The notes: generated by a model from the letters alone, not told the origin. A DNA stretch of 64,000 nucleotides from Clostridiaceae bacterium Marseille-Q4145 (GCA_018223365.1 JAGTTP010000001.1:2110815-2174814); one strand, 5' to 3'. Counted from the stretch's first letter, positions 53,021 through 61,803 are shown. Numbers and translations: made by a program.

Positions 53021-53043
53021 TGGTACACTAATATAGTATACCA
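53021..53043 (+). promoter_or_regulatory. GntR-like operator before the YfcC gene
   Basis: Half-sites TGGTACACTA and TAGTATACCA are near-perfect complements around ATA (one mismatch). It ends 22 bp before the start and could overlap the transcription start. A second inverted repeat, TTTGCAT/ATGCAAA, lies at about 52978-52994. Confidence 0.55.
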
Positions 53044-53065
53044 AAAATGGGAGGAAGAGTCAAAC

Positions 53066-54586
53066 ATGAACAAAAAAGAAGGAAAAGGATTAAAGTCTTT
53101 TAACAAGGGATTTCAAGTGCCTGATACTTACATTATCATCTTTTTCGTAGTTGTTATCGCAGCACTTCTGACATTTCTTGTTCCAAAGGGATTTTACGAA
53201 ACACAGGATATTTCATATATGATCAATGGTGTTGAGAAAACTCGTACAGTAATCAAAGACGGAAGTTTCCAGTATCTGACAGATGATGCAGGAAATGTAG
53301 TAACAGAAGGAGTAGCACTCTTTAGTGGAGATGGTGGAACAGGATTCTTCAACTATATGTATAACGGAATCGTAAATAGTTCTGCAATCGAGATTATCGC
53401 ATTCCTTATGGTAGTAGGTGGTGCATTTGGTATCATGATCCGTACAGGTGCGATTGAATCCGGATTGATCGGATTGATCCGTAAGGCAAAGGGAGCAGAA
53501 AAACTACTGATTCCGATACTTTTCGTACTGTTTTCTCTTGGCGGAGCAGTTTTTGGAATGGGAGAAGAAGCACTTCCGTTTACTATGATTCTTTGTCCAT
53601 TGTTTGTAGCAGTTGGATATGATTCAGTGATTGCAGTTCTTGTTACTTATGTTGCAACACAGATAGGTTTTGGTTCATCCTGGATGAATCCATTCTCTGT
53701 AGGTATTGCACAGGGTATTGCAGGTATTGACGTATTCTCCGGAGCAGGATTCCGTATGGTAATGTGGGTAGTATTTACAGCACTCGGCTGCGGAATGACG
53801 ATGTTCTATGCAGCAAAGATCAAAAAAAATCCGACAATCTCTATCGCATATAAGACGGATGCATATTTCCGTGAGCAGAATGAAAAAACAGGAATTGACG
53901 AAGGACATTCATTTGGTCTCGGACACATTTTAGTTCTTCTGACACTGGTTGCTACAGTAGTATGGGTAGTTTGGGGAGTCATGATCCAAGGATACTACAT
54001 GCCAGAGATTGCTACACAGTTCTTCATTATGGGAATTGTTTCCGGTGTGATTGGAGTTATCTTTAGACTGAACGATATGAAACTGAATGATATTGCAACA
54101 TCATTCAAAGATGGAGCAAAAGACCTGATCGGTGCTGCACTTGTTGTTGCTATGGCACAGGGTATCATGCAGGTTCTTGGTGGATCTGATCCGACAACAC
54201 CTACAGTTATCAATACAATCATGTATAATATTTCAAATACACTGTCTGGAGTTTCCGGAGCAGTTGCAGCAGTACTTATGTATCTGTTCCAGTCCGTATT
54301 CAACTTCTTCGTTGTATCCGGAACAGGACAGGCTGCGATCACAATGCCGATCATGGCTCCACTGTCAGACCTGTTAGGTGTTTCACGTCAGACAGCTGTA
54401 GTTGCATTCCAGCTTGGTGATGCATTTACAAACCTGATTGTTCCTACATCCGGATGTCTGATTGGCTCTCTTGCGATTGCAAAGATTGAGTGGTCTAATT
54501 GGATTAAATTCATGTGGAAATTCCTTGGCGTCTTAATGATTGGTGCAATCATTACAGTTCTTATTGCAGTTGGAATTGGATTCTAA
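53066..54586 (+). CDS. YfcC family transporter
   Basis: 506-residue polytopic protein of the YfcC/ArsB-like ion transporter group, sometimes called a basic amino acid or C4-dicarboxylate carrier. Landmarks are VPDTYIIIFFVVVIAALLTF, LIPILFVLFSLGGAVFGMGE, SSWMNPFSVGIAQGIAGI and SGTGQAAITMPIMAPLSDLL. Its neighbour downstream is an isoaspartyl dipeptidase, so it may import beta-aspartyl peptides or amino acids from them. GGGAGGAAG precedes ATG 53066. Confidence 0.87.
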   Translation: MNKKEGKGLKSFNKGFQVPDTYIIIFFVVVIAALLTFLVPKGFYETQDISYMINGVEKTRTVIKDGSFQYLTDDAGNVVTEGVALFSGDGGTGFFNYMYNGIVNSSAIEIIAFLMVVGGAFGIMIRTGAIESGLIGLIRKAKGAEKLLIPILFVLFSLGGAVFGMGEEALPFTMILCPLFVAVGYDSVIAVLVTYVATQIGFGSSWMNPFSVGIAQGIAGIDVFSGAGFRMVMWVVFTALGCGMTMFYAAKIKKNPTISIAYKTDAYFREQNEKTGIDEGHSFGLGHILVLLTLVATVVWVVWGVMIQGYYMPEIATQFFIMGIVSGVIGVIFRLNDMKLNDIATSFKDGAKDLIGAALVVAMAQGIMQVLGGSDPTTPTVINTIMYNISNTLSGVSGAVAAVLMYLFQSVFNFFVVSGTGQAAITMPIMAPLSDLLGVSRQTAVVAFQLGDAFTNLIVPTSGCLIGSLAIAKIEWSNWIKFMWKFLGVLMIGAIITVLIAVGIGF

Positions 54587-54597
54587 AACATGCATTT

Positions 54598-54662
54598 GAA
54601 CGCAGATTGCGAAGCGACTGCGTTCATGAGCAAGTAGCGAAGCGGATTGCGAATGTCCGCTT
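54598..54662 (+). other. Two tandem intercistronic hairpins
   Basis: GAACGCAG/CTGCGTTC (54598-54625) and AAGCGGA/TCCGCTT (54640-54662) form successive stems between the transporter and peptidase genes, sharing GCGAAGCG repeats. The lack of a long T run suggests attenuation or mRNA processing. Confidence 0.6.
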
Positions 54663-54680
54663 TACAATTGGGAGTGATTT

Positions 54681-55832
54681 ATGATGAAATTAATTCAGAA
54701 TATTGATGTTTATGCTCCACAGCATCTGGGGAAAAAAGATGTGCTTACAATCAATGATAAGATTGTTAAGATGAAAGATGCAGGTTCTATATCCGCAGAC
54801 GGATTTCTTTCTGAGGCAGAAATGATCAATGGAGAGGGGTTACTTTTAACCCCGGGATTCATTGATAGTCATGTGCATGTACTCGGAGGCGGTGGCGAAG
54901 GTGGATTCGCCAATCGTACTCCGGAAGCAACGATGGAAGGACTTACGAAGTTTGGAGTAACAACAGTTGTTGGCTGCCTTGGAACAGATGGAATTGGCCG
55001 TGATATGTGTGCACTGGTTGCAAAGACAAAAGGATTGAATGAGCAGGGAATGACTGCATACTGTTATACGGGCAGTTATCAGATTCCGGTTCGCACGCTG
55101 ACTGACAGTATTGTGAAAGATATTATGATGATTCAGGAAATCATTGGAACTGGAGAAATTGCGATCTCTGATCATCGTTCTTCACAGCCGACTTTTGAGG
55201 AATTTACACGTGTCATTGCGGATACAAGACTTGGTGGTGTTCTTTCCGGGAAAGCTGGTATTGTAAATGTTCATCTTGGCGACAGTCCGAGATGCTTAGA
55301 TCTTATTGAACGAGTAGTAGATGAGACAGAGATACCAGCTTCTCAAATATTGCCAACACATATCAATCGAAATGAGATGCTTTTCTGCAAGTCGCTTGAG
55401 TATGCACTGAAAGGCGGAGCAGTAGACTTTACCGGAAATGAGGATATTGACTATTGGGAAACTATCTGTGATGAGGTACGTGTATGTAATGGGATCAAAC
55501 GGATGTTAGATGCGGGAGTAAATCCCGACCGCATGACAATTTCTTCTGATGGACAGGGAAGCCTTCCGATGTACAGTAGTGATGGCGAATTCCTTGGAAT
55601 GGGCGTTGGACAGTCCAGCTGCCTCCTGAAGGAAGTAAAGGAATGTGTATTTAAAACAAAAATTCCTTTAGAAATAGCTATTTCTACAATTACATCTAAT
55701 CCGGCAGATATTCTTCGTCTTAAAGGAAAAGGCAAGGTTGAAGAAGGCTATGATGCTGATCTTTGCATTCTTGACGCGGAACTTCAGCTTGTTGAAGTAA
55801 TTGCAAAAGGGAATACCGTTTATACAAAATAA
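54681..55832 (+). CDS. iadA: Isoaspartyl dipeptidase (beta-aspartyl-peptidase)
   Basis: 383-residue amidohydrolase-superfamily metalloenzyme that cleaves beta-aspartyl dipeptides from damaged proteins. Metal site residues occur in PGFIDSHVHVLGGGGEGGF (HxH), ISDHRSSQPTFEEF, VNVHLGDSPR and LPTHINRNE, and the catalytic Asp in TISSDGQGSLP. Size and motifs match IadA. Two adjacent ATG codons (54681, 54684) follow GGGAGTGA. It is probably cotranscribed with the YfcC transporter. Confidence 0.92.
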   Translation: MMKLIQNIDVYAPQHLGKKDVLTINDKIVKMKDAGSISADGFLSEAEMINGEGLLLTPGFIDSHVHVLGGGGEGGFANRTPEATMEGLTKFGVTTVVGCLGTDGIGRDMCALVAKTKGLNEQGMTAYCYTGSYQIPVRTLTDSIVKDIMMIQEIIGTGEIAISDHRSSQPTFEEFTRVIADTRLGGVLSGKAGIVNVHLGDSPRCLDLIERVVDETEIPASQILPTHINRNEMLFCKSLEYALKGGAVDFTGNEDIDYWETICDEVRVCNGIKRMLDAGVNPDRMTISSDGQGSLPMYSSDGEFLGMGVGQSSCLLKEVKECVFKTKIPLEIAISTITSNPADILRLKGKGKVEEGYDADLCILDAELQLVEVIAKGNTVYTK

Positions 55833-55856
55833 AGCATATTTGTGATAATCCAAAAC

Positions 55857-55930
55857 TTAGAAAGTAAATCGGAAGTGACTCCGATTTGCCCTCTGTATTA
55901 AAACTGGAATAGTTTGTATGGGCGTATCAT
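55857..55930 (+). ncRNA. Orphan copy of the antisense-RNA 5' domain
   Basis: From 55860 the sequence matches the 5' half of the RNA at 42289: AATCGGAAGTGACTCCGATT, then TGCCCTCTGTA, and later TATGGGCG corresponding to the TTGGGCG loop. TATACA (55821) and GATAAT (55844) at 17 bp could be its promoter. The terminator arm GATGCTATTTC is lost, and no small hydrophobic ORF lies opposite; the YefM/YoeB operon begins here instead. Confidence 0.55.
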
Positions 55931-55946
55931 AATATAATATAAATAC

Positions 55947-55995
55947 TTGACGTACAGAAAACTGTACAGTATAATAAAAGTACAGAAAACCGTAC
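55947..55995 (+). promoter_or_regulatory. YefM/YoeB promoter with two operators
   Basis: TTGACG (55947) and TATAAT (55970) are 17 bp apart. Two near-identical palindromes, GTACAGAAAACTGTAC (55952-55967) and GTACAGAAAACCGTAC (55980-55995), overlap and follow the promoter, 28 bp apart. This fits cooperative repression by the antitoxin complex. Confidence 0.85.
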
Positions 55996-56017
55996 ATTAT
56001 ATTATGGAGGTGTTGAT

Positions 56018-56284
56018 ATGTTGGCAGTTAATTATACGAATTTGCGTGATAATATGAAAACTTACATGGATAAAGTTACTGATGATTATGAAACAATGAT
56101 TGTAACACGAAAAGATAATAAAAATGTTGTTATGCTGTCTGAAGAAGCATATAACAATTTGATGGAAAATGTCTATGTAATGGGAAATAAAGCTAACTAT
56201 GATTGGTTGATGGAATCTAAAGCACAGCTTGAAAAGGGAAAGTTTTCTACACATGATCTTATAGAGGTATCTGCTGATGAATAA
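56018..56284 (+). CDS. yefM: Phd/YefM-type antitoxin
   Basis: 88 residues with the family N-terminus NYTNLRDNMKTYMDKV and the strand MIVTRKDNKNVVMLSEEAYN. The acidic C-terminus (DLIEVSADE) would wrap the toxin. It binds the twin operators upstream. GGAGG precedes the ATG, and the gene overlaps the toxin gene by 8 bp. Confidence 0.9.
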   Translation: MLAVNYTNLRDNMKTYMDKVTDDYETMIVTRKDNKNVVMLSEEAYNNLMENVYVMGNKANYDWLMESKAQLEKGKFSTHDLIEVSADE

Positions 56285-56540
56285 AGTTTTCACTGACAAT
56301 GGCTGGAAGGACTATGTTTACTGGCAGACAGAGGACAGGAAAACATTAAAAAAGATAAACAATTTAATAGAAGATATATGTAGAAATGGTAATGAAGGAA
56401 TTGGAAAGCCTGAATCGTTAGTTGGAAATTTAACAGGTTATTGGAGCAGGCGAATAAACGATAAAGAAAGACTTATATACAAGATTGATGATGAAAATGT
56501 GTATATTGTAGCTTGTAGATACCATTATAGTGATACGTAA
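56277..56540 (+). CDS. yoeB: YoeB/Txe-type mRNA interferase toxin
   Basis: 87-residue RelE-fold ribosome-dependent RNase. Hallmarks: DNGWKDYVYWQTEDRKTLKK, GIGKPESLVGNLTGYWSRRI and INDKERLIYKI with catalytic Glu/Arg, and the C-terminal ACRYHYSDT with the conserved His-Tyr. All key residues appear present, so it should be active and restrained by the antitoxin. Confidence 0.93.
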   Translation: MNKVFTDNGWKDYVYWQTEDRKTLKKINNLIEDICRNGNEGIGKPESLVGNLTGYWSRRINDKERLIYKIDDENVYIVACRYHYSDT

Positions 56541-56545
56541 ATCAT

Positions 56546-56582
56546 AAGCACCAACAGAGCAAAATCTGAAGGTGCTTATTTT
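56546..56582 (+). terminator. Terminator of the YefM/YoeB operon
   Basis: AAGCACC pairs with GGTGCTT, followed by ATTTTA. The following 57 bases (56584-56640) read CPTAVELVEAGIERARCL then stop, a possible gene remnant. Confidence 0.6.
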
Positions 56583-56642
56583 ATGTCCTACTGCTGTAGA
56601 ACTTGTTGAAGCAGGAATTGAGAGAGCCAGGTGTCTATAACT

Positions 56643-57080
56643 CTATAAGTTATTTTCTATAGATATCCGCTGATAGTAGGTATCTATGATATCCTGTAAA
56701 GTAATCGTATTCATTTTTTCTTCTACAGTCTTTTGAATTTCATTATAAAATCCCTGCAAAGATAACTGAATGTTAATGCCAACGCCACAATCTGGATTGG
56801 TATGAGTATCTAAATGAAGCAATGGTTTATCACCTTCAACTGCTTTATAAATATCCAGCAATGTAATCTGATCTGCTGGTTTTGAAAGAGAAGGACGGGC
56901 ATGTCCGGCTACACTGGTCATAAGTCCCGCTTTTTTTAGTTTTAACATAAGCTGGCGTACAAAGCCGGGATTTGTATGGACACTTTCTGCAATTGAGGCA
57001 CTGGAGAGGGATTTTTCCTGGTTGATAGCAATCAGAACCATCACATGAACAGTATCACTTAATTTCGTTGAGTATTTCAT
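56643..57080 (-). CDS. Rrf2-family transcriptional regulator
   Basis: 145 residues. The N-terminal winged helix has YSTKLSDTVHVMVLIAINQE, ASIAESVHTNPGFVRQLMLK and LKKAGLMTSVAGHARPSLSK, as in Rrf2 proteins. Only one Cys is seen (NPDCGVG), so a full iron-sulfur site like that of IscR is not evident. It is divergent from promoter P1 of the metal-maturation cluster and a likely regulator of it. AAGGAG precedes the start. Confidence 0.88.
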   Translation of the reverse strand: MKYSTKLSDTVHVMVLIAINQEKSLSSASIAESVHTNPGFVRQLMLKLKKAGLMTSVAGHARPSLSKPADQITLLDIYKAVEGDKPLLHLDTHTNPDCGVGINIQLSLQGFYNEIQKTVEEKMNTITLQDIIDTYYQRISIENNL

Positions 57081-57144
57081 GATAAGAAACTCCTTGTAGT
57101 ATGATATAATAATTTTATTTTCACATTTTTTAATGTTTTGATGA

Positions 57145-57172
57145 TTGTAAATAATATAATTACAACTATAAT
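57145..57172 (+). promoter_or_regulatory. Promoter P1 with inverted repeat
   Basis: TTGTAA (57145), 16 bp, TATAAT (57167). TTGTAA and TTACAA (57160-57165) form an inverted repeat over the -35 and spacer. The whole stretch to GTTAAAGGAAAAGTCAA is closely repeated at P2 (58096). Confidence 0.7.
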
Positions 57173-57255
57173 AGGGGTTAAAGGAAAAGTCAATACAGCC
57201 CTTGTATAAACATTGATTATTACATGATATTATAAATGTTCACGAAGGAGAGCTT

Positions 57256-57432
57256 ATGGAATACAAAAATCAAACAGAAAATCGTGCATTTCAGGAAATG
57301 TTACAGGCAGCAGTAAAACGGCTGCAAAATCGTTCCGGAGAGGATCTTGCTGCAAAAAGTGGGGCTGTTTATCCGGTAACAGTTGGAGAAATTTTGCTGC
57401 AAAAATTATCGGAAGCATTTTCTTCCCTCTGA
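57256..57432 (+). CDS. Miniature DUF3786 protein produced by an internal in-frame deletion
   Basis: 58-residue frame with GAAGGAG before the ATG. Its first 115 bases (57256-57370) match 62019-62133 and its last 59 bases (from 57374) match the 3' end of the full DUF3786 gene at 62019-62645. About 450 bp of the middle are missing but the frame is kept: SGAVYPVTVGEILLQKLSEA joins both ends. Whether the mini-protein is made or has a use is unknown. Its 3' half is antisense to the end of the tetR gene. Confidence 0.7.
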   Translation: MEYKNQTENRAFQEMLQAAVKRLQNRSGEDLAAKSGAVYPVTVGEILLQKLSEAFSSL

Positions 57433-58001
57433 TCATGAATCAGAAAACTTTCCAGTCCGGCTTTGATAAATTTGTCAATGGTTGTCTGAATCTGTTTCCA
57501 GTCATTACAGTGATTGCGGAGCATCAGTCTGTTGATGGAAAGACAGCCATTCATTTGAAAATAAAAAACCGATTCTGCCTGCTCAAAGGTCAGGAGGCTG
57601 TGTGACATAAGCCAGGTCACATAGCCTTCTTTTGTATTTTCTGCTATTTTTTCCAGAAGAATGGAAGCAATTGTATCATCCAGAAACAGAGATCTGTATT
57701 TTGTTTCCATCTGAATCTTTTGGCAGAAGGGATAGGAACAGTTTTTCTGGTTTGGGCAAAATAAATGTTCTACCGTTGTTTTCATATCCTGTGTTATATC
57801 ATTTAAAATATCTTCCAACACGTCATGGATATCGTAATAATGCAGATAAAAAGTACCTCTGTTTATTTCAGAAATTTTACAGATTTCAGTGACCGTGATT
57901 TTTGTGAAATTTTTCTGTTTTAATAATTCTAAAAAAGTTTCCTTTATGCTTTGCCTGGTATATCTGGTACGGCGGTCTTGCTTGCTTGTTTTTTTCAACA
58001 T
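57369..58001 (-). CDS. TetR/AcrR-family regulator
   Basis: 210 residues. The DNA-binding helix-turn-helix is TRQSIKETFLELLKQKNFTK and ITVTEICKISEINRGTFYLH. The C-terminal ligand domain has a Cys pair (LFCPNQKNCSYPFC) unusual for the family, perhaps for a metal or redox signal. ATG 58001 follows GGAGG. The last codons overlap the mini-DUF3786 gene on the other strand, probably a result of the deletion event. It is divergent from promoter P2. Confidence 0.85.
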   Translation of the reverse strand: MLKKTSKQDRRTRYTRQSIKETFLELLKQKNFTKITVTEICKISEINRGTFYLHYYDIHDVLEDILNDITQDMKTTVEHLFCPNQKNCSYPFCQKIQMETKYRSLFLDDTIASILLEKIAENTKEGYVTWLMSHSLLTFEQAESVFYFQMNGCLSINRLMLRNHCNDWKQIQTTIDKFIKAGLESFLIHDQREENASDNFCSKISPTVTG

Positions 58002-58095
58002 AATGGCCTCCATTGAATGTATGCTTTACAATGTATCATTTCTCAACAGTTTTTCTGATGTGTTGAGTAACCATACAAATCTCACAGACTGATTA

Positions 58096-58123
58096 TTGTA
58101 ATTCATATAGTAACAACTATAAT
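58096..58123 (+). promoter_or_regulatory. Promoter P2 of the metal-maturation operon
   Basis: TTGTAA (58096), 16 bp, TATAAT (58118), with ACAACTATAAT and the downstream AAAGAAAAAGTCAA shared with P1. The repeat of TTGTAA is TAACAA here, one base off a perfect inversion. Confidence 0.7.
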
Positions 58124-58174
58124 GAGGTTTAAAGAAAAAGTCAACAGATTGTTCAGAAATTTAGGAGGAAAAAT

Positions 58175-58945
58175 ATGGGACATGTAATTGCAGTATCAGG
58201 AAAAGGCGGTGTAGGGAAAACAACCCTTTGTGGATTGTTGATTCAATATTTATGTGAAAATGGAAAACATCCGGTTTTAGCTGTAGATGCAGATGCAAAT
58301 GCGAATCTGAATGAAGTACTCGGCGTTGAACCGGAGATTACACTCGGAGAACTGAGAGAAGAGATTGAACGTGCAGGAGTTGATCCACGATATCAGATTC
58401 CGGCAGGAATGACAAAACAGGCTTATCTGGAAATGCGTCTTTCCGATGCAATTGCAGAAGAAGACGATTATGATTTGATGGTAATGGGGCGAACCCAGGG
58501 ACAGGGCTGCTATTGTTTTGTAAATGGTCTTGTGCAGACCCAGGTTCAGAAACTGCAAAGCCATTATCCATATATTGTGGTTGATAACGAAGCAGGTATG
58601 GAACATATCAGCAGAGGAATCCTGCCAATGATGGAAGTTGCGATTCTTGTAAGTGACTGTTCCAGAAGAGGTGTTCAGGCAGCCGGGCGTATAGCAAAGC
58701 TGATGAAGGAGTTAAACTTTAAACCACAGAAAACTGGATTAATCGTGAATCGTGTTCCAGATGGAAAACTGGATGCCGGAACTCTGGAAGAAATCCGAAA
58801 TCAGGGACTGGAACTGTTAGGGGTTGTACCACATGATGATCAGGTATATCAGTATGACTGTGATGGAAAGCCAATCATACGGCTTCCGAAAGATTCTCCT
58901 GTAAGAAGTGCACTGGAAGAAATTGTAAAGAAGTTAGGATTGTAA
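58175..58945 (+). CDS. CooC/AcsF-like nickel-insertion ATPase (first)
   Basis: 256-residue MinD/Mrp-fold ATPase. Deviant Walker A SGKGGVGKTT (8-17), VLAVDADANANLNEVLG, and TQGQGCYCFVNGLVQ with Cys112-Tyr-Cys114. This CxC is the metal-binding motif at the dimer interface in CooC1, which loads nickel into carbon monoxide dehydrogenase. YIVVDNEAGMEHISRG is the switch II region. No CODH/ACS gene is in the window, so the client is unknown. The operon starts here, behind P2 and TTAGGAGG. Confidence 0.9.
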   Translation: MGHVIAVSGKGGVGKTTLCGLLIQYLCENGKHPVLAVDADANANLNEVLGVEPEITLGELREEIERAGVDPRYQIPAGMTKQAYLEMRLSDAIAEEDDYDLMVMGRTQGQGCYCFVNGLVQTQVQKLQSHYPYIVVDNEAGMEHISRGILPMMEVAILVSDCSRRGVQAAGRIAKLMKELNFKPQKTGLIVNRVPDGKLDAGTLEEIRNQGLELLGVVPHDDQVYQYDCDGKPIIRLPKDSPVRSALEEIVKKLGL

Positions 58946-59030
58946 GTTGGAGAATTGAAAGTTTGAAGATTGAGTAAACAGAAATAGTATCTGATTTGGT
59001 ATAACCAATTGCAAAGAAAGGAAAATCTTC

Positions 59031-59963
59031 ATGAAAAATCATTGGACAGAAATAGAAAAATATTTAGAAGATCAGAAGATAGCGCAGGAACTGATTGGAG
59101 AACTGAGAGATTTTCACATGCGTTATGAGGTGGAGGATCAAGTAAAGGAACGGATAGAAAAACCGGATATCCTATTCTATGGGAAAAAGATTCTGGAAAT
59201 GTCAATAGCAGCGCTTCTTCAGGGAGATAACCTGTTACTTTCCGGTGCGAAAGCTACAGGAAAAAATGTACTATGTGAGACACTGGCATGGATATTCGGA
59301 AGACCGGAATACGACATTTCTTTTCACGTAAATACAGACAGTGCCGATCTGATTGGAACGGATACCTTTATAAATAATGAAGTTCGCCTTCGGAAAGGTC
59401 CCATCTACCAATGTGCGGAATTTGGAGGATTTGGAATCCTGGACGAAATCAATATGGCAAAAAATGATGCGGTTTCTGTACTGCATGCCACACTGGATCA
59501 TCGGCGCAGAATCGATATTCCAGGATATAACAGGATTTTACTTCATCCGGCAACACGATTTATCGGCACGATGAATTATGGTTACGCAGGTACCAGAGAG
59601 TTAAATGAAGCATTGGTTTCAAGGTTTATGGTAATTGATATGCCTGAAATGGATGAGGATAGTGTCCTTTTTGTATTAAGACAACATTTTCCAGAGGGGA
59701 AAAAAAGTGCATTGAAAGCTTTTGCAGGACTGTTTCTGGATTTGCAGATCAAAGCTTATCATGGAGAAATCTCAACAAAATCTCTCGACCTGAGAGGATT
59801 AGTTTCTGCTGTAAAGGCAACAAGAAGCGGACTTTCTCCAATTGAAGCAATCCAGATGGGGATCATAAATAGAAGTTTTGATGTATTTGAAAAAGAGATC
59901 GTAGAAGATGTGGTTTCTACCAGAATCCCATCTTCCTGGACCGGAAAAGACATATGGGGGTAA
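59031..59963 (+). CDS. MoxR-family AAA+ ATPase
   Basis: 310 residues. Walker A is GAKATGKN (72-79), Walker B FGILDEIN (134-141), the sensor 1 region FIGTMNYGYAG, and the arginine finger area EALVSRFMVIDMPE. MoxR ATPases act with VWA proteins as chaperones that insert metals or remodel enzymes (NorQ/D, CbbQ/O, magnesium chelatase BchI/D). Its VWA partner follows at 6 bp. GAAAGGAAAA precedes the ATG. Confidence 0.9.
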   Translation: MKNHWTEIEKYLEDQKIAQELIGELRDFHMRYEVEDQVKERIEKPDILFYGKKILEMSIAALLQGDNLLLSGAKATGKNVLCETLAWIFGRPEYDISFHVNTDSADLIGTDTFINNEVRLRKGPIYQCAEFGGFGILDEINMAKNDAVSVLHATLDHRRRIDIPGYNRILLHPATRFIGTMNYGYAGTRELNEALVSRFMVIDMPEMDEDSVLFVLRQHFPEGKKSALKAFAGLFLDLQIKAYHGEISTKSLDLRGLVSAVKATRSGLSPIEAIQMGIINRSFDVFEKEIVEDVVSTRIPSSWTGKDIWG

Positions 59964-59969
59964 ACTTGT

Positions 59970-61787
59970 ATGGAGGATGTCAGATGGCCGGCGGAACAAC
60001 TGGAAGAACATCGTCTGGAGATCAGCAATCGTATCAGAAATCTTTTTTGGACAGTCAGTGGTGATTATGATATGGAATTTGAACCGGACACAGAAAAATA
60101 TGATTATTCAAAACAAACGGTTCTGTATGAGGCAGTGAAGCAGGGTGCCTTTGCACGATATTTTGATCAGAAGAAACTTGGCATGTATTTGATGAAAAAA
60201 TTACATTTTTCTGCTGGAGAAGATATGCTTTTGCCTCTTGCTGGATTATGCATGGATGCTGCAGTGAATCGGTTTATCATTCGAGAACGTTTGGGAACAA
60301 AGGAAATCAGAGAACAGGCATTCGGAGAATTGGAAAAGGCCGAAGAAGAGCAGGTATCAGACAAAGCCGGAACAGACCTGATTCACAGGATCAGGCTTCT
60401 GTATATAAGGCATGTTCTGGAGAACACAGACGATAAGGGAATGGATCCACAGGCAGAGATTGCATTGTACAAGATTCTATCTCTGAAGGATGCGGAAAAT
60501 ACGGAAGATGTCATAAACGTGATAGATGAGATTTATAATCATGTTCTGGATCCTTCTTTTGAAAAAAAGAATGGAAATCTGGAGAAGATTCTGAATTTAC
60601 CGGATATGGCATTGGCCAATGACGCGTGGCAGGAATGCATGACGGATGAACAGATGGAAGACATCATTCAAAAATATCTTTCTAATATCAAAAAAAAGAT
60701 GATGAGTCTGGATATCAGAAACAAAAAGAAAAAAAGATCTTATTTTTCTCCGGAAAAAGAAGAAGTTCCGGAAAGCCCGGAGAATATAAATCCACAGGCA
60801 GTGCGACGGATACGGGAATATGTGGAACTGAATTACGGAAAATCGTATCTAAGTGAATCGGAACAGGCCAGAGTCAACCGGAAATTTTGTACAGGAATCC
60901 ACAAAAACTGTAACCTGTATCTTACAGACGGAATTTTACAGAACCCTGTGATAAAAAATAATCAATACCGTTTTGCTCAGCTGCAGTTTGAAAAAAATAA
61001 AGCCTATTATGGAAAAAATCACTGGATCATCAAAAGAAATATTTCTGTGTTGGCAGAGTCACTGAAACGGGCATTTATAATCCGAAAGGATGATTTTGTC
61101 AGCAGATCTGATGCAGGGCAGCTTGTTCCAGAACGGTTATGGAAAATTGGAAGAACAGACGATGACAAGCTATTTAATAGAAAAAAGAGATCAGAAGATT
61201 CTGAATTTGTAATAGATGTCCTGATTGATTCCAGTGGTTCCCAGGCTGGTAGACAGGCTCAGGTAGCGGCGCAGGGATATATTATCAGTGAAGCATTAAG
61301 TCAGGCAGGAATTCCTCATCGGGTGACAGGATACTGTGCTTTCTGGGGATATACAGTACTTCAGAGATTTCGGGATTATGAAGATCCAAGTGAAACAAAT
61401 GAAAGAATCTTTCAATTTCGGGCATATGCCAATAACAGAGATGGACTTGCACTGAAAACAGTCTGTTCCTCTCTCATGGATCGACCGGAAAAAAATAAGA
61501 TTTTAATCGTATTAAGTGATGGAAACCCCTGTGATATGAGTATACAACGACCAGGAACCCGCCAGCCCAGGATCTATGACGGAGAAGGAGCTGTGAAAGA
61601 TACTGCATATGAGGTGCGTCGGGCCAGAAATCAGGGGATTTTCGTAATTGGTATTTTTGTAGGGAATGAGGAAGAACTCTCCGTGGAAAAGAGAATCTAT
61701 GGAAAAGACTTTGCCTATATTCGTAATATCAGCAATTTTTCCCGTATGATAGGAACTTTTTTGCGAAGACAAATTGATATGGAATGA
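59970..61787 (+). CDS. VWA-domain protein, partner of the MoxR ATPase
   Basis: 605 residues. The N-terminal 400 are mostly helical and charged, with a Lys/Ser-rich segment around 245. The C-terminal VWA domain begins at FVIDVLIDSSGSQAGRQ with the MIDAS residues Asp420-Ser-Ser-Gly-Ser, and continues to KILIVLSDGNPCDM with the second Asp. The layout matches NorD/CobT-like co-chaperones, which contact the client while the ATPase drives insertion. Seven Cys are scattered, without an obvious cluster motif. Confidence 0.88.
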   Translation: MEDVRWPAEQLEEHRLEISNRIRNLFWTVSGDYDMEFEPDTEKYDYSKQTVLYEAVKQGAFARYFDQKKLGMYLMKKLHFSAGEDMLLPLAGLCMDAAVNRFIIRERLGTKEIREQAFGELEKAEEEQVSDKAGTDLIHRIRLLYIRHVLENTDDKGMDPQAEIALYKILSLKDAENTEDVINVIDEIYNHVLDPSFEKKNGNLEKILNLPDMALANDAWQECMTDEQMEDIIQKYLSNIKKKMMSLDIRNKKKKRSYFSPEKEEVPESPENINPQAVRRIREYVELNYGKSYLSESEQARVNRKFCTGIHKNCNLYLTDGILQNPVIKNNQYRFAQLQFEKNKAYYGKNHWIIKRNISVLAESLKRAFIIRKDDFVSRSDAGQLVPERLWKIGRTDDDKLFNRKKRSEDSEFVIDVLIDSSGSQAGRQAQVAAQGYIISEALSQAGIPHRVTGYCAFWGYTVLQRFRDYEDPSETNERIFQFRAYANNRDGLALKTVCSSLMDRPEKNKILIVLSDGNPCDMSIQRPGTRQPRIYDGEGAVKDTAYEVRRARNQGIFVIGIFVGNEEELSVEKRIYGKDFAYIRNISNFSRMIGTFLRRQIDME

Positions 61788-61803
61788 AAATGGAGGAATC
61801 ACC

